Under the pieces are notes generated by a model. That model saw only the letters and a program-made list of their open reading frames with translations. It made no database searches and had not been told where the DNA came from. A program made the translations under genes and the position numbers. DNA of 64,000 nt from Glandiceps talaboti (Eukaryota > Hemichordata > Enteropneusta > Spengelidae): assembly GCF_964340395.1 (NCBI RefSeq), contig NC_135549.1, positions 3,141,001 to 3,205,000 on the forward strand, in the 5' to 3' direction. This document shows positions 13,730 through 27,547 of the stretch, one piece after another. The first letter of the stretch is position 1. Every line of letters starts with the position of its first letter.

Positions 13730-13971
13730 TTTGTTTTTCACGTTTACTTTTTGTGTGACTACCACTAGAGGGCCTACTTCATTGACTTCTATCCAAACTT
13801 GTCTTTGCCAAAATATAATGCTTGAAATCTCTTCACTGGGGTTCGTTCCATACTTAAAAATGACCCAAATGTCATGTTAAACTTGGTGACATTGAAAGGG
13901 ACCATCAAATTTAAACACTTCAAGGCAGTCAATAGGGCACAAGTGAAAACAAACAAACACAATATGGCGAC
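13730..13971. promoter_or_regulatory. Divergent promoter shared by THUMPD3 and RXYLT1
   Basis: Only 242 bp lie between the THUMPD3 start codon (minus) and the RXYLT1 start codon (plus), so both 5' UTRs and promoters are packed here. A short upstream ORF (ATGGCGACATGCTGA) begins at 13964 and overlaps the RXYLT1 ATG at 13972, which could damp RXYLT1 translation. No TATA box is evident. Confidence 0.6.
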
Positions 13972-16900
13972 ATGCTGACACTCCGAAAAATTTTATTTGC
14001 TGGATTCGCTATTTACATCGTAATTACGTGCTACACAACTTACACACTAGTGACAAAGGTTCATGAATCAACAGAGAATGGACCTAAACCAAAATCATCA
14101 TCAAAAGGTGTGTAGATATCTTACTTTCTCTATTTGAATATGCAGCCACTTCGTGGACTCGACGGTAGTAGTGTACTGTAATTGAGTGACTCAACATTCG
14201 ATGGTTTGAAGTGCTGATTGTCACAGCTTTCTCTAAATTAAATACTATCATGCCCATTATTTCCCGAAACAAAGTGGAAATGCATTCTTAGCATTCGATT
14301 TTTGGTTAGTACGCACCTCTCGGCAGGTTTCGGCCAGCCGAACTATCCCGAGTAATCACATGTCACGTGTCATTGTTTATGTTTACATACGGCTCCTACG
14401 GCTTACAAATCGAAAGTCTGTCGCTCTTTACACTGTCGCTCTTTACACTGTAAAGAGCGACAGACACTAAAACGGTTTTTAGTGGTCTGAGACTGTAACA
14501 CGGTAACGCTACTTTCAACTTGTCCCTCTTTCAACTCACTCCAAAGGAGTCTGAAGACTGAATTCTCTAATTTTTATAGTTTTTCGACTTACATTTGATT
14601 TGATGCAGTAAAGTATGCATTCTAACACAGAACAAACAGTAGTCCTGCTTGCATATGGAGTAATTCAGGACTCAATTCTGACAATTGTCCCTTCTGGGTC
14701 ATGTCACTGCTAAGTAATCTAGACCTGTGCACCGTCTGCAAGCAGGACTAAACAAACAGCAGCTAGCTGTGCAAACTCAATTCAGGATGTGTATGTGCCA
14801 GCCCAGCATGAGTGTGGCATTACCCCAGGCACAGACCTTGGGCTTGGATCACACACTTATTCACAATCAAACAGTACATATAACACACTCTTTATCTTTT
14901 AAAATGCAAGACTGTAATTTTATGGAGAAGGTTTGATGTGGTGTGAAAAATAAAGTCAAGATTGTAACAAAGTTAATAATGGGACAAGGTGATATTGGGA
15001 GGAGTTGAAAGTGGGACAAAGTGATTGTGAATTGATATAGCAACTTTGAAAGTGACTCCTTTATAAGGGACAGAAAACCGATGCATGACAAACAAAATTG
15101 CTTTGGATGAGTGTACAAAGTACCAAATGTACTAGTTTACTTGATTTTCTTCTGTCTGAGGGTTGGCCTTCCATGTTTTTATGTATTCAAATGTATTTAC
15201 ATTATTGGAGGTATTGCCTTATTTCCTGTTGTAACCTCACTATTTTCTCATGTACTTATAAAAATTTACCTGTCACTCAGCAATGCCAAGTATCAAGGTG
15301 AATTAGTCAAATGCAAACTAAATTTGGGTCAATTTTTGGTGTAATACACCAAACTTTCAATGTTAAGTTTAGACTTCTGTTTTATTTGTGGGTGTAAGGG
15401 ATATATTTACTAAGTTATGGAAGGTAGTCACAATAATCTCATATATATTTTCTGTCTCTTTGTCACTACTTTGGAGAGCCATGTAAAAGATCCATTTTCT
15501 CATCATCATGAGAACGTACATATAAAAAAAGTGTCTTTTTCCTGTCAGGCAACAAACAATCACATCATCAAATTGATGAAGAATGGAATCCATGGGGAGA
15601 CGAATTATTCAAGAAAGGTGAAAACAAAGTAGAGGTGGTCAAACCAAAGTTCAAATGGAGCAACAGTAATAAGTTGGACTTTGGAAAGAAGTTTAACAAG
15701 AACAATGATAGTAATGGTGTTTATGATGTAGAAGTTTGGGGTAAAGCTGCCATTGGTAAGAGTCATGGTACTGTTTTATGATATTGTTATGATCCCACTT
15801 GTAAATAGTTAGGTATATGACCAGAAATTGAGATCATAATCACTGCAATGATAATATCCCAGTAATGGTAGTTATTGACAAACATTAAAAAGAACAGTGT
15901 ACTACTGATCATGTAAATTCATAAGATACAAGATAGTAACTTAGCCAGGGCATTAGTGTGATGTATCATTATCTAATCTCTTTTACACTAAATTTGAACC
16001 ATAAACTATTAGTGGACATACTTGTACCAAGTGTTTGTTGTATAAAAACAGTTGCTTACAGTTTAACTTTATTTAGTTTCTGTAACCCAAATATACATAT
16101 CATATGATTTCACATTGTCTTTTTTCCATGCTTTAATTTTTAGAGTTAGCAAATCATGGCATTAGAAGCTTTTTTTAAATTTTTTGATAAGTTTATCAAT
16201 CAAGGGCTGGCCACAGGTAGCTCATGTCTACTAGTTTTTAACATATCTATGAATTATGTAGATATGTACACAGTAGTGTAGCCCTATAGTAGTATAAGAG
16301 AGATTTTGTAAGTAGTGAAATTTAGTTTTGTTATGTTCACTTCTTGACTGAGCTGTAAATAATCAAATTTGTACATGCGTATGTCAGTCATAAGAGTCTT
16401 TTTTTATGATCAAGCATGCTGATATTTTCTTACTTACAGGTTTATATTTTTGGCAACATATAATGGAAGGTATGCTAGAATCCAAAATGAATGGGGTATG
16501 GCACTATGGCTTCCAGAAGAACAGGAACATCAAATTCAAGTGAGAATTTAATTTATTGACTATGTGATTATAGAACCCCCCAAAACTCTACCTCATACTT
16601 TCAGTTTCAGTTTTCAGTTTCATATTTTTTAGACTGCTAGGTGGATTGGTCTGAAATTTATTGATTGGGATTTTTCTCAGGATGTCTAGATTAAGAATTG
16701 TTTAAGATGATGATGCAATTTTTTATATTCAAATAAGGCTTTGAAGTGGTCATATGGATGAGGATTGGGTATTTATTTGGGATTTTTTAATTCATAAAAC
16801 AATTTTATCATGGCTTCCTATGTGAAAAAATAAAATCGGTGTGAAACTACATAGACCGAATCTGTGTTTGTAACTCTAAAAGTAAAACAAACGTATGAAA

Positions 16901-19226
16901 TGTTTGTTATTGTACATACAATTGTATTTATTAAATGTTTTACAATTTATTGAGTTACAAACACAGACTTAGTCTATTTTGTTTCACATTGATTTTTCAA
17001 TTATGAAGCCATGATAAAATTGTTTTATGACCAAAATGAATACTCAATCGTCATCCATATGGCCACTTTAAAAAACATGATGTTTGTCAATTTTTTTTTT
17101 TTACATGTAAACTCAAAGAATAATAGGCAGATCAGGTTGAGATGTGTATTTTCAAAGGAATCAATGTGGGGTTGTTGGGGGAAAGTTTCCATTTCTTTGT
17201 CATCATTTCTCTGTCTGTATATATATACATGTATTTATGCTACTGGCATAATAAAAGAAATCTCATACTTTTGCCATTCTTACATTCCACAGATTTCGAA
17301 CAGGGCCGGGTGTGATTCCCAGCAAAGCACCAATTGACACAAAATATCTCATACTTATTGTCAATGGAAGGATCCAAGATAAAGTTGATTTTGCACAATT
17401 ATGGCTAGATCATCTGAAAGAAATGCCATATCTACAGAAAGTAGCAGTGATTATGCTAGGAAATGAGCAGTGTGATAATGATTGGTTTGTACCCTATACA
17501 AGACAGTATGGTGGACCAGTTGATCAGCTCTTCATTACTTATGACAGTCCTGCAATAAATCATATAAATATCCATCCATGGCCGCTAGGAGTTGCTACGT
17601 AAGTACAATACAAGTTTAACAACAGTTTGTGGGCCTTGCCTGAATGATTGAGGGGGTGCTAACACGGTTCAAAATGATATTACAGAACCCTATGGCTCTC
17701 ACTGTTGAAGTGTCAGTGTGGTGTACTTGGTTTAATAGGTGTATTCATATGATTTTCTCTGGGGTTACTATCTGCAACAGCAGCAAATACCTAAACTAGC
17801 TATCACACATAATTGGGTTCTGTTGTTATCACATATGTGTATCTGAAACTGAAAGTTTTATGTGAATTTTAAATGTGCTTTCACATGATATTTGTAAACA
17901 CTTATGCAAGTAATTTCTGGTGCATATGTACTAGTGGAATTTATTTTGTTTTAATTGTTTTTGAGCAGGTATCGTGGTTTCAGTCTTGTCCAAGCCAACT
18001 TACCAGATGTACTACAGCCAAGACCCTTCGTGTGCAATTTCCTTGGTACAGTCTATATCAACTCATCCCGACAGTCTCTCATGAACATTCTTGAAGACAA
18101 CTCATTTCAAGATAAGTGCTTCATCAAAGCCAGAAAAGTGTAGGTTTTATTGTTGTACCATATCAAATACCATGCTTAGATGTATTATCTAATGTGATCA
18201 ATGTCATTTTCTCTATTCTGTCTAGCTGAGGTGGCAAATTTTGCATTTGATGTCTATAAGCTTTTCACAGAGATACTTTGGTTGGCTTAATATCCTTTAC
18301 CTGTATTATATGAGTATGGTAAAGAACATCTCTCGGAAATGACTAATGAACAAAATGAATTTACAAATGTTAAACCCAACCCTTTCCAACTCCTAATTTG
18401 CAAGCTGGTTTAGATATTATTCCCCAATATTTTTCTTTGTTCAGCCAAGGAAAATGCAAGTGACCTAAGGGGCCATTGTCACAAGTTGCCAGATGAGTAG
18501 TGACAACCCTTAGGCCCTGAGTATTTTCTGGCTGAATGGAGAAAAATATTGGAGAATAACATAATTATACCATCACCAGTAACATAAAAAATAATAGGGG
18601 AAAGTAATGGCAATTTTAAGTGTTTTGACTCATATTCAGAACACAGCAGAACCAATGTTGTACATGCATTGTCATGACGTAGAACAACCATAGTATATAT
18701 TCCATATTTTTTGTTGAACCTGGCTTGTACATGGTATAATGACATGTCTTGTACGGTCAGTCACTCTTTGATTCATTTTGAATAACATTTAGCTCTGTTA
18801 TTTCACAGATGGGAACCTAATGAAAATGACCAGACAAGACAACAATATGAATTTGCATTGTCGCAAAGTGACCTTACACTGTGCCCAGTAGGGGTAAACT
18901 CCGAATGTTACAGGATATATGAAGCCTGTGCATATGGATCCATTCCAGTCATTGAAGACATAATGACACCAGGAAGATGTGGCAACTCAACCTCCTGTCA
19001 GAATTCACCTCTGTGCTTCCTTAAATCGATGCGTGCTCCTTTCATTTTTATCAAAGACTGGAAAGAACTCACAGGAATTCTGCAAACAGAATCCAAGATG
19101 ACTCAGAGAGAAAAGATAGAGAGGAGAAAAACTCTAGTTGAGTGGTATAGAGATTTTAGAAGTAATGTGAAAGAAGACTTTTTAAACATTTTACAGAAGA
19201 GTTTCTTCACAGAAGTAGTCACATGA
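13972..19226 (+). CDS. RXYLT1: RXYLT1 (TMEM5), ribitol beta-1,4-xylosyltransferase, complete, six exons, 445 aa
   Basis: Exons 13972-14107, 15549-15755, 16440-16539, 17293-17598, 17969-18139 and 18809-19226 join in phase to 445 residues (human 443). In vertebrates this Golgi enzyme adds xylose to ribitol-phosphate on alpha-dystroglycan core M3, priming matriglycan. Residues about 6-27 form a single N-terminal membrane anchor (type II topology). Shared blocks are [100 protein letters not shown] (exostosin-like active-site region) and MRAPFIFIKDWKEL. Exon 5 ends in AAAGT|GTAGGT; the nearby GTGTAG is not used because it would break frame. AATAAA lies at 19286-19291. Introns hold two foldback elements. 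Confidence 0.95.
14108..15548 (+). other. RXYLT1: RXYLT1 intron 1 (1.4 kb) with a strong hairpin
   Basis: No exon-like reading frame is seen on either strand. At 14434-14462 there is a perfect 14-bp inverted repeat around a single C, and an outer 17-bp copy of the left arm at 14416-14432 also pairs with 14449-14465, so two alternative hairpins compete for one right arm. Confidence 0.7.
16743..17070. mobile_element. Foldback (MITE-like) element of about 330 bp in RXYLT1 intron 3
   Basis: The left arm 16743-16876 and right arm 16952-17070 are imperfect reverse complements over about 120-130 bp, with identical stretches such as TCATAAAACAATTTTATCAT, CATATGGATGA and CTGTGTTTGTAACTC. The 75-bp centre has no coding potential. 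Small indels between the arms show it is not recent. A clear target-site duplication was not found. Confidence 0.8.
18417..18560. mobile_element. Second foldback element, about 145 bp, in RXYLT1 intron 5
   Basis: Left arm 18417-18482 and right arm 18500-18560 are reverse complements with few differences, sharing CCAATATTTTTCT, TTCAGCCA, GGCCTAAGG-like and TTGTCAC blocks, separated by 17 bp. It has no coding potential. The arms are unrelated to those of the element at 16743-17070. Confidence 0.75.
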
Positions 19227-19291
19227 GTGACTATGTTATCTTTACTACATTTTAACTGTACTATTGCTTTTATTAACTATTTATTAATAAA

Positions 19292-19691
19292 TTAAAATAT
19301 TCTAACTTGTCATTTTAAGACAGAGTCAGACTACACTCATTGTAAACACTCACCAAAAACTGTATCATCTGAAGGAACAAGACATTTTGTGATTGAAAAC
19401 GGTGGTGGTATTTACGTGCAAAATTCAAAATTCTGTCAACCCAAGCACTCAGAGGGGTTCTTGGCATTTGACTAATTTCCAAATCTGCTGTTATTTGTCA
19501 TGAAAATTTGAAGACAGACTCACATAAATGAGGTATCACTGCTGTCACATCCATAACAAATCTTTAATCTTGGGTACAAATTTTTTCCGTTAAAATCTGT
19601 GCTCAGAAATGACATACCACATTCAGATGATAAACCATCGATTTTTTAGCACAACTGAACTGAGAGGTTCAGTAGTGCTTTAGGCACCTGG

Positions 19692-19758
<67 letters not shown>

Positions 19759-21694
19759 TGTGTGTGGATGTGCACCACTTAAAGTCAAAAACTGTATTTG
19801 GTATGGTAGGCACTTTACTTAGGGCGTGCAGATGACAAAATTGTTCAAATGAAAATGGTCAGATCAGTGACATGCAAGTTATGCCCAAAAGAGTGATATT
19901 TCATCTGATCAATTTCCTTTTCAATGTAACATCTCAGGTGTGTTATAAAATCATTGTTACAGTCCATTGTAACCCCTTGCATGGGAAATATGTGCATTGC
20001 AGTGAAAAGCCAACATACAATGAAAGCTCACTGCGATGCCAGTAAAGAAAGAAAAAACACTCAGAACATACTAAAACGTTCTGCCTACAAGTATGTCTGA
20101 TCACAGGGAAGCAGTGAACATGTGAAAAAAAAATTATGCATTTTTTTATTTACTTTCTTTCCCTAGTTTTTTGAGTAAATGTAGAATCTTCTTTGCCTGC
20201 TGAATATTCATTCTCTGCATTGATTGAATAAAGAAATCATGTCCAATCTCTTTATCTGTTAATGAAAACATCTCCAACTCGATCCCATGGTAACAGTTTC
20301 ACTCATTATTTACTTTGTGTATTATTTTAGGGATCATCATGTCAGATAATGATGTACTGATTAAGTTTACACATGAGGATAATTCTTTAATCAGTCAATA
20401 ACCACACACAAAAAATGTTAACTTGTCAATCACATGCTCACTGCTCCCTGTGGTTTGATAACTGGCCATATGTCCTAAGCATCTAGCAACATACAATTAA
20501 TGCAGCGGAATTCATGAAAGAAAACTGAGTTACACTGACACAATTGTTTTTGGAAAATAATAAAAACTTTCTTTATTCTGATGCCTGTGTGTATCAAAAT
20601 TAAACTGAATTGTAATTCACAGAAATAATATAACAGATCACAAAAATAAACGGGGTATTAAGTACCCTGAGGGTGGGGAACATTCATGTACCACTGTAAG
20701 TACAAAGCACCAACATTTAAAATACACACTTTGTTAGACAAATGATGGACAAATACATTTAGAGACAGAAATTAATGAGGACGGCAAATTTAACGACCAG
20801 AACTTTGACTTGATGAGTACAGCACACCCTTAATATTTATGATGGTATTGTTATTAATTTGGCAAGATCAATATATGATTGTACTGATATCCTATTCATT
20901 AATCAAAATATACCAATCACATCAGAAGGGAAACATGGAAAATACGGAATGCAGATACATTGTTACAACATACATACTACAGAGAACATTTATGAGAAAA
21001 CGGGGATTCAGGGATACCTACACACAAATATCACTGAATTTCTTTTGCAGTACTGGTCATAGTTAAGATGTGTTTGTAGGTGTGTTAGTGCATGTAAGAC
21101 ACCCCCCCCCCCCCTCCCCCTCCCCATCTCCAAACCAGAGAGCTAAAGGTAAAAGGACGGTATTATTATGTTTTCAGAAAAACATAATTGAAAATTACAT
21201 CAGTATTTTGAAGATGGACTCTATTTTAAAATTTCCCAACAGTAAAGGTGCTGCTTTGTCACATAAGGGCGCTGTACAAAATTAGGCAAAATTGACACTA
21301 CAACTACAGAGTGCGAAGTTGCTGACAGATTACAAGTGTGTATAGCCCTGAAATAAATTGCATGTCTCAAAAGTTTGAGAAAGATTCTCCAATCCCACCC
21401 TGTAGCAGACACCTGTCTCATTATTCCAATTATCCCACATTAAAAATTCAAACTTTCACAAAAATGTTAATTCCCCATATAAATAATTGCATTACAAATA
21501 CATAGATATCTTAAATACCACATAAACATTTAATACATATTGACAAAATTAAACAATTTATATCAAGCAAGATGATGTAGTGTAATGAGTTTAAATATAC
21601 TGCTCTGAAATTGACATAAACAAGGCAATAAAAATAGTTTACATACACCACATCTTGCAAAGCTATACATATATATACACATTCTGTATAATTT
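19292..21694. other. Convergent intergenic region and 3' UTRs, no gene seen
   Basis: Downstream of RXYLT1's poly(A) signal and upstream (on the plus strand) of the stop codon of the ANKRD26-like gene. It holds a long (GT)n tract at 19694-19767, a C run at 21102-21114, and AATAAA on the minus strand at 20577-20572, a candidate poly(A) signal giving the ANKRD26-like gene a 3' UTR of about 1.1 kb. The short reading frames here do not look coding. Confidence 0.55.
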
Positions 21695-24600
21695 TTACAC
21701 AAAATAGTTTTTCTTGAGGATTGACATATACTGGGAGTTGGCCTTATCTAAGGGGGAAGCGTTGGGTCCTGTTGGAGAACTCCAGTTGTTTGGTGTGTTT
21801 TCCCGCATGTCAATGCTGGGACTCAGGTCTATGGTACCTGCAAAGAAAATAATAATATGTATACACACTATTAGAATCAGATTTATATAGCAGTGTGAAT
21901 GATTTGCAAGACAGGTACTGACATATGAGATACTGTTTTGTGTCCATTTGGCATTTCAGACAAGTATTGATTTGTGTCCATTTCAGACAGGTATTGACAT
22001 ATGAGTTGATATGTGTCGGTTTGAGACAGGCTAAGTACTATGACTATTTTGTAAAGTTTTAAACATGCTAGATGAAATGCCCTTCTTTGGCCAGTTAACT
22101 GATTTGAAATCTGACACTAGGTATAACTACAAGCGATTATGAATGTTGAAAGTGTTGATTAGTTGAAAGTGTTGATTAGTTAACTTACCCAAATGACGGG
22201 CTATACTTTTATCCAGTTCATTTCGAACCTGAAAGGAAGATTACATATTCGGTATGAGCAGTCTACAAATACTCAATGTTTAATTTTATCAACAATTAGT
22301 ATCACAAAAAGAAGTAAAACAAGTCACTATGATCACTGTCCACCATGTTTCAACAATTTACGGTACACTTATTCAGCTGATAAAGAATTTTGTGTAGAAG
22401 TATCATTACTATAATTTTAAAGTTACTACATTTAACTATGTTGTTCATTTCCTACTGTTCATTTTTTAATCACATTTAATTTGTACATCGTTGAAATTCA
22501 CAACAGTTATAAATTAAATGGCTTCATCACGTCACATCTATGAAACTTCAATTTTTATGGGAATCTTTGATACTTGAAAGTTTCAGTCAGATCTGATCAC
22601 AATTACATATCATACTAGTACCTTTTGAGTCATTGGGTCTATTGTGGCTGAACCTGGTGTTACATAGCTGTTACCAAGGTCAAATCCATTCTCTATCCTA
22701 TGACGATTTCTTTGTTTTTCTAAGCTGGAATTAAAAGACACAAGATGGTGTTTACATCATCACTACTAGTACCTGCTATGCATTCCATTATAAAGACTTT
22801 GTATAAGTTGGTTGTAACCTCAGGGTTGTAATACTGAAAACAATCAACATTTGGATTCCCACCCTACTTGTTTCAACAATCATGTATGTCCACAACATCC
22901 ATCTAATTTGTACTCATTTGTATACTATTCAGTGTAGACCACAGTTACGACTTTCCATAAAATAACCTCCCACCCCCAGGATTTCCATGTTCAAATTACA
23001 ACATTCTTCAAATTCACACTTACCTAAGCTGGGCTTTGGCATCAGACAATTTGTCATTGGAGTTCTCCAACTGGTCTGATAACTTCTGTCTCATTTTCAG
23101 TTCATTCTCATAAAGTTCCTGTACAGTTACAAAATACAACAATAAATTGTAATGCAGAACACTTGAAGCATACAAAGCGATGAAATGTTGGGAAAATAAA
23201 CCCTCCCTGTACTCATCTTTGAAGCAGTACTATAATGAATAATTTGAAAATTGTAATCTAAAATGAAGTACTGTTGCAATGATAGAGTTACTAAAAATGA
23301 AAGATGAAGATATGTCTTTTCAAGGAAATGTTGGATTGATCATAAAAGTACCATTTCACACAATAATTTTTTTTTCTTCCCCCCCCCCCCCCCCCCCCCC
23401 TTTTTTTACAGGGTGATGGGGGTTGGTTGATTGTTGATCAAGAATGTCTTTGAAATTCATCTACTATTAAACAAGAATTACAAAACTGTAAATCTTGTAC
23501 AAGAACATCACACAATATTCACTGTGTAGGAAGGATAAATTTATCAACTAATCACAATTTTTTTTTTTAAACAAATGTTTGTATTAATACATACGTGGAT
23601 AAGAACTATGTTACATTTACACGTCAAAATACTGTCTGAAGTTAAATAGTGATGGAATTCAAAAGGACATTGCATAAGGGTTAGGACCCTGATATATGAC
23701 TTCACACTTTACCTTGTATCTCTGAGCTTCTGCTTGAGCGGTTTCTTTCTGTACTAGACTCTCCTGGTGCCCGGCTTTCATTCTTGCTACGTCAGCCTGT
23801 ATATAGACATTGATTGAAAAATACATTTAGTGTTACTAACCTCATCATATGAACAGTCATCAAAAAGTTTCCTATTCTATGTAAATACAATTTATGATTC
23901 AAACTTTTGAAATGGTTACGCTATACTCTTGTACATCAGACAAGTCTCTATGTTGGATGGACAGACAAATTAATATTTGAAATGGTTATTTTGTGCACTT
24001 GTACACTGGACAATTCCCCAAGATGGGTTGGTGAATGAATGTGACAGTCAGACTGACTTTAAAACAAGATTTGTTATGACTAGTTTGTGAACCAACTGAT
24101 GTGTAGTTATGATTATTTTGAAACTACAACATTTTCTTACCCTGTAATCATTGACTTGTCTCTCATAATCATTCTTCATTTGAGCTTCATTATTACTCCT
24201 AATGTTATCCAATCTATCCCTGGCTTGTGCCTGTACATTGGAATGATAACACAATAAAAACTATTTAGTACATGCAGCTACAAAGGTTTCCTTCATAAAT
24301 CAGGATGTCAATAACAGATACACAAAGTTAGAAACCTGAGATTGCAGACATATTGATATACCATCCCACTGCAAATAATGTAAACGGACACATCATACCT
24401 AAAATGTCCTTGGTGTTACATCCAAAATTAATGTCTCCTCTCCTAATGCTGCAAATTTCATGTCACTAGTGTGAGTAATAAACTGTAAGTCAATATCAAG
24501 TGGCCAGGTGTAGATAATGTATAAAACTAAAATGAGATTGCATTTACTGACCTGTTCTTCAAGGTATGCATTGACCTCTTCTAACTTCTGGTTGATTTCT

Positions 24601-27547
24601 TGCCTAGCCTATAACAATAACAAGAACAACAATATACAAATAAATGAGTTACCGCTTTTTTGGTCAATTTAACTCTTCTGTTTCTAGCTAATTAATGCTG
24701 CCTTCCAGTGACATAGGTTGATTATTGATGAACTGGACACATATATACTACCTGTTGTATGATCACCACTCCTCCCCCAAACAAACAACCAAAACAACAA
24801 CAACAACGACGACGACGACGACGATGATGATGACAACGACAACGGGGAGGAGGACGAGGACAATTCCAAACAGCACCTCTTGTGACATATGCCATTATGA
24901 TGAAGATGGCTGGAACTTACAAATTAAAATATTTTAGAATTTATGTGCATCCTATCTTATTAAAAATTAGTTGACTTTGATTTCATCCCTGTTTTGTAAA
25001 ATCTGTACAAAGTTATTGTTTGATTACTGGTGTTTATGTTCCATCATCACATCTGAATGCAGTCAGTTGCTATTGGTTCATGGTTCCTTACTTCAGGCAT
25101 ACCTTTTCAGTCCCTGACTTGTATTTTTGCATGTATGAAATAAGTTTTCTTTCTTACCTGTGTTTCTACTTCCTGTTTGAATCTATCCATTTCAGATTTC
25201 TCCACAAAGCCAGTGCCAAGATTGGACTGAAACAGAGCGAGCAAAATATCCACCATTGTGTGATTTGATATCATTTATATGAAGGGAATGTTTTGTAGCC
25301 AGTGCATCTTTGGAAGACTTTAATGTCAGATATGCACTTTCTCAGTATTCTGGATTTCAAACCTACATGTCACATTTATAGTATCTGGCTGTTACCGGGG
25401 TAACACTGTTCTATGTCAGTTCAAACCAATGTTATTGGAGTGAAAAGAAAAATTGTGTACCTGCTTCTTGTATCACAGTACAAAGGAAGCAGAATGTACA
25501 TTATGAAATGTCCCGTTTCATTTGGAGATAAAAAGTTCCAGTAGATGTATATTTCCAATAGCTAAGCTGACTTTGTATCAAACCCTTGCAGGAACTGATC
25601 TGATCATTGTATATGTGCAGCCAGGCCATTATCAGGCAATGTTTTAGCCAATAACAAAGCTTCTCTGCATATTGGAAGATTAGAAGCTACATTTAACACA
25701 ACAATGTACATGACTATGTCAACAACGGATTGACCCATTAGACAATATGTTGTTGATTGCCACAAATCATATTAGCTGTGTGAAGGCATACTACATACAA
25801 GATAATCCCTTTGAATGTTGAAGTCTGGGAAGGAATCAAAAAGCCTTATTGGTAATGCAGGACAAGTGTATAGTATGTAGAGATGGTTTGGATACAAAAT
25901 CAAAATCCTGAATTACCTTAATTTTCCCTAATTGGTCCTGCATCTTCTTGCAAGTCTTTTCAAGTTTTTCTTTCTCCTGTTGAGACACAACAAAAATAGA
26001 GTACTGTTGATACTGATTGTGTTTGTTATGTCTGTACTAATACTAATACTGATATCACATTACACATAGGAAAGTGATCTATCCAAGAGTATGACTTTTG
26101 TGTAGAAGTATCTTCAATTTCATATCCCATAATATATACATTTAATATGAGTGAATGCTGCATATGATCATTGGGTGATTTCTATAAAATTTGAATTGAA
26201 AAGAACAATCGATGCATAATAATGAAAGTTGAAAGCATCATAACTATTAATCTATAATGTACAATTGTCAATATCTTCTAAAACTTCAATAAGCTGCCAC
26301 CATTCCATTGATGGCAGACTGCAGTCAAAATCAAAATAGTAAGTACCAAAGAATGAGTAGAATTTGATTCATACCTTTTTGATATTTTTAACTGCTGCAA
26401 GTTCTGTTAGGGAAAGGAAGAAAAGGGTAGTTTGTGTTATGATACAACAACCAACAAAGCTATTATTGGAAAAGAAAACCCCAATTATCATGAAAACCCC
26501 CTGTTGTACTTTTTAGATTTAGAAGGTGTTCACCTAAATGCATGCTATAGGACATCTTGTTGACCTTATGTGTGATTTTTATGAGGCTAACAGTTTAGCC
26601 TATGAAAAAATTGTATGTGCATTTGATTTGTACATAGCAAAACTTGACAATGTGTTTTAAAAGCTGTTTAACCAATGCCAGACAGTCACAAATTGACAAT
26701 TTGAATCATATCTCACCTTGCTGTAGTTGTCGATTACTTGATTCTAGACTTGCCCTCATATCATTTTCAACCTGTAGCTGCCGTGCAAGATCTTCATTTT
26801 GTCTTCTCAGACCATGCAATGTATCACCAAATGTCTTCCTTTCCTGGTCGTAATCCGATCTTAGTGTTTTAATTAGCATGTCTGGTGACTCCAGTTCCTA
26901 AAAAACACAAAGTTTGGATATCGACATACTCAGAACTTGACTCAAGTTCATTATCTATCTAATTTATCCCTCATTTTTTATATGCTATTCAGGAAATCCC
27001 TATATAGTCAACTGTTCTGTAAGAAGACAACTTTAATGTCATAAATGGCATGCATCAAGGTTTTGTGTATTTTCACTTGAATAAGGAAGAAGCTTATAAA
27101 CTCAGCTTGTACCACTTTAAGTATGTTTCATTGACAGTAGGCTCTATTTTAATTTCAACAACCATATATACCTTTAATTTTCTCTTGGCAGACTTCAAGG
27201 CAGATTTCAGCAGGTTGATTTCTTTCTGTAGATGTTGGTTTCTGACAAGATAGAAAAACAGTAACATAAGAGTACAATGTATGTTATAAACATTACTGTA
27301 ACACTGCACAATAAATTATTTGCTTCTGAAATCAACATTTTATTTCGGTATGAAATTTGGAAAAGCTATACAGTACAGTAGCAGTCTGCAGACTCTCCTT
27401 ACATGTAAAATTTGATGAAAAATAGTTCTTTAATCAGTCATGTATCTTGAAATCTCTCTTGTTTATTTCTTACCTTAAACCTTCAGCTTCTGCCTTGGCA
27501 TCAGCCTGTCTTTTCATTTCTGCCACCTTTCTAGTTCTCTTCTTTTC
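21695..27547 (-). CDS. ANKRD26-like, segment 4: C-terminal coiled coil and conserved tail (13 exons)
   Basis: Exons 27547-27474, 27241-27172, 26897-26717, 26403-26375 (29 nt), 25976-25917, 25226-25158, 24608-24552, 24230-24141, 23796-23713, 23118-23024, 22724-22622, 22228-22189 and 21837-21695. This is the part closest to human ANKRD26: ARQEINQKLEEVNAYLEEQ, AQARDRLDNIRSNNEAQMKNDYERQ, then ELYENELKMRQKLSDQLENSNDKL, and VRNELDKSIARHL facing the human LEKNITRELKEA region. The last exon codes a Ser/Pro stretch and the closing SQYMSILKKNYFV, followed by TAA at 21697-21695. The conserved last nine residues suggest a binding site at the extreme C-terminus. Confidence 0.88.
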
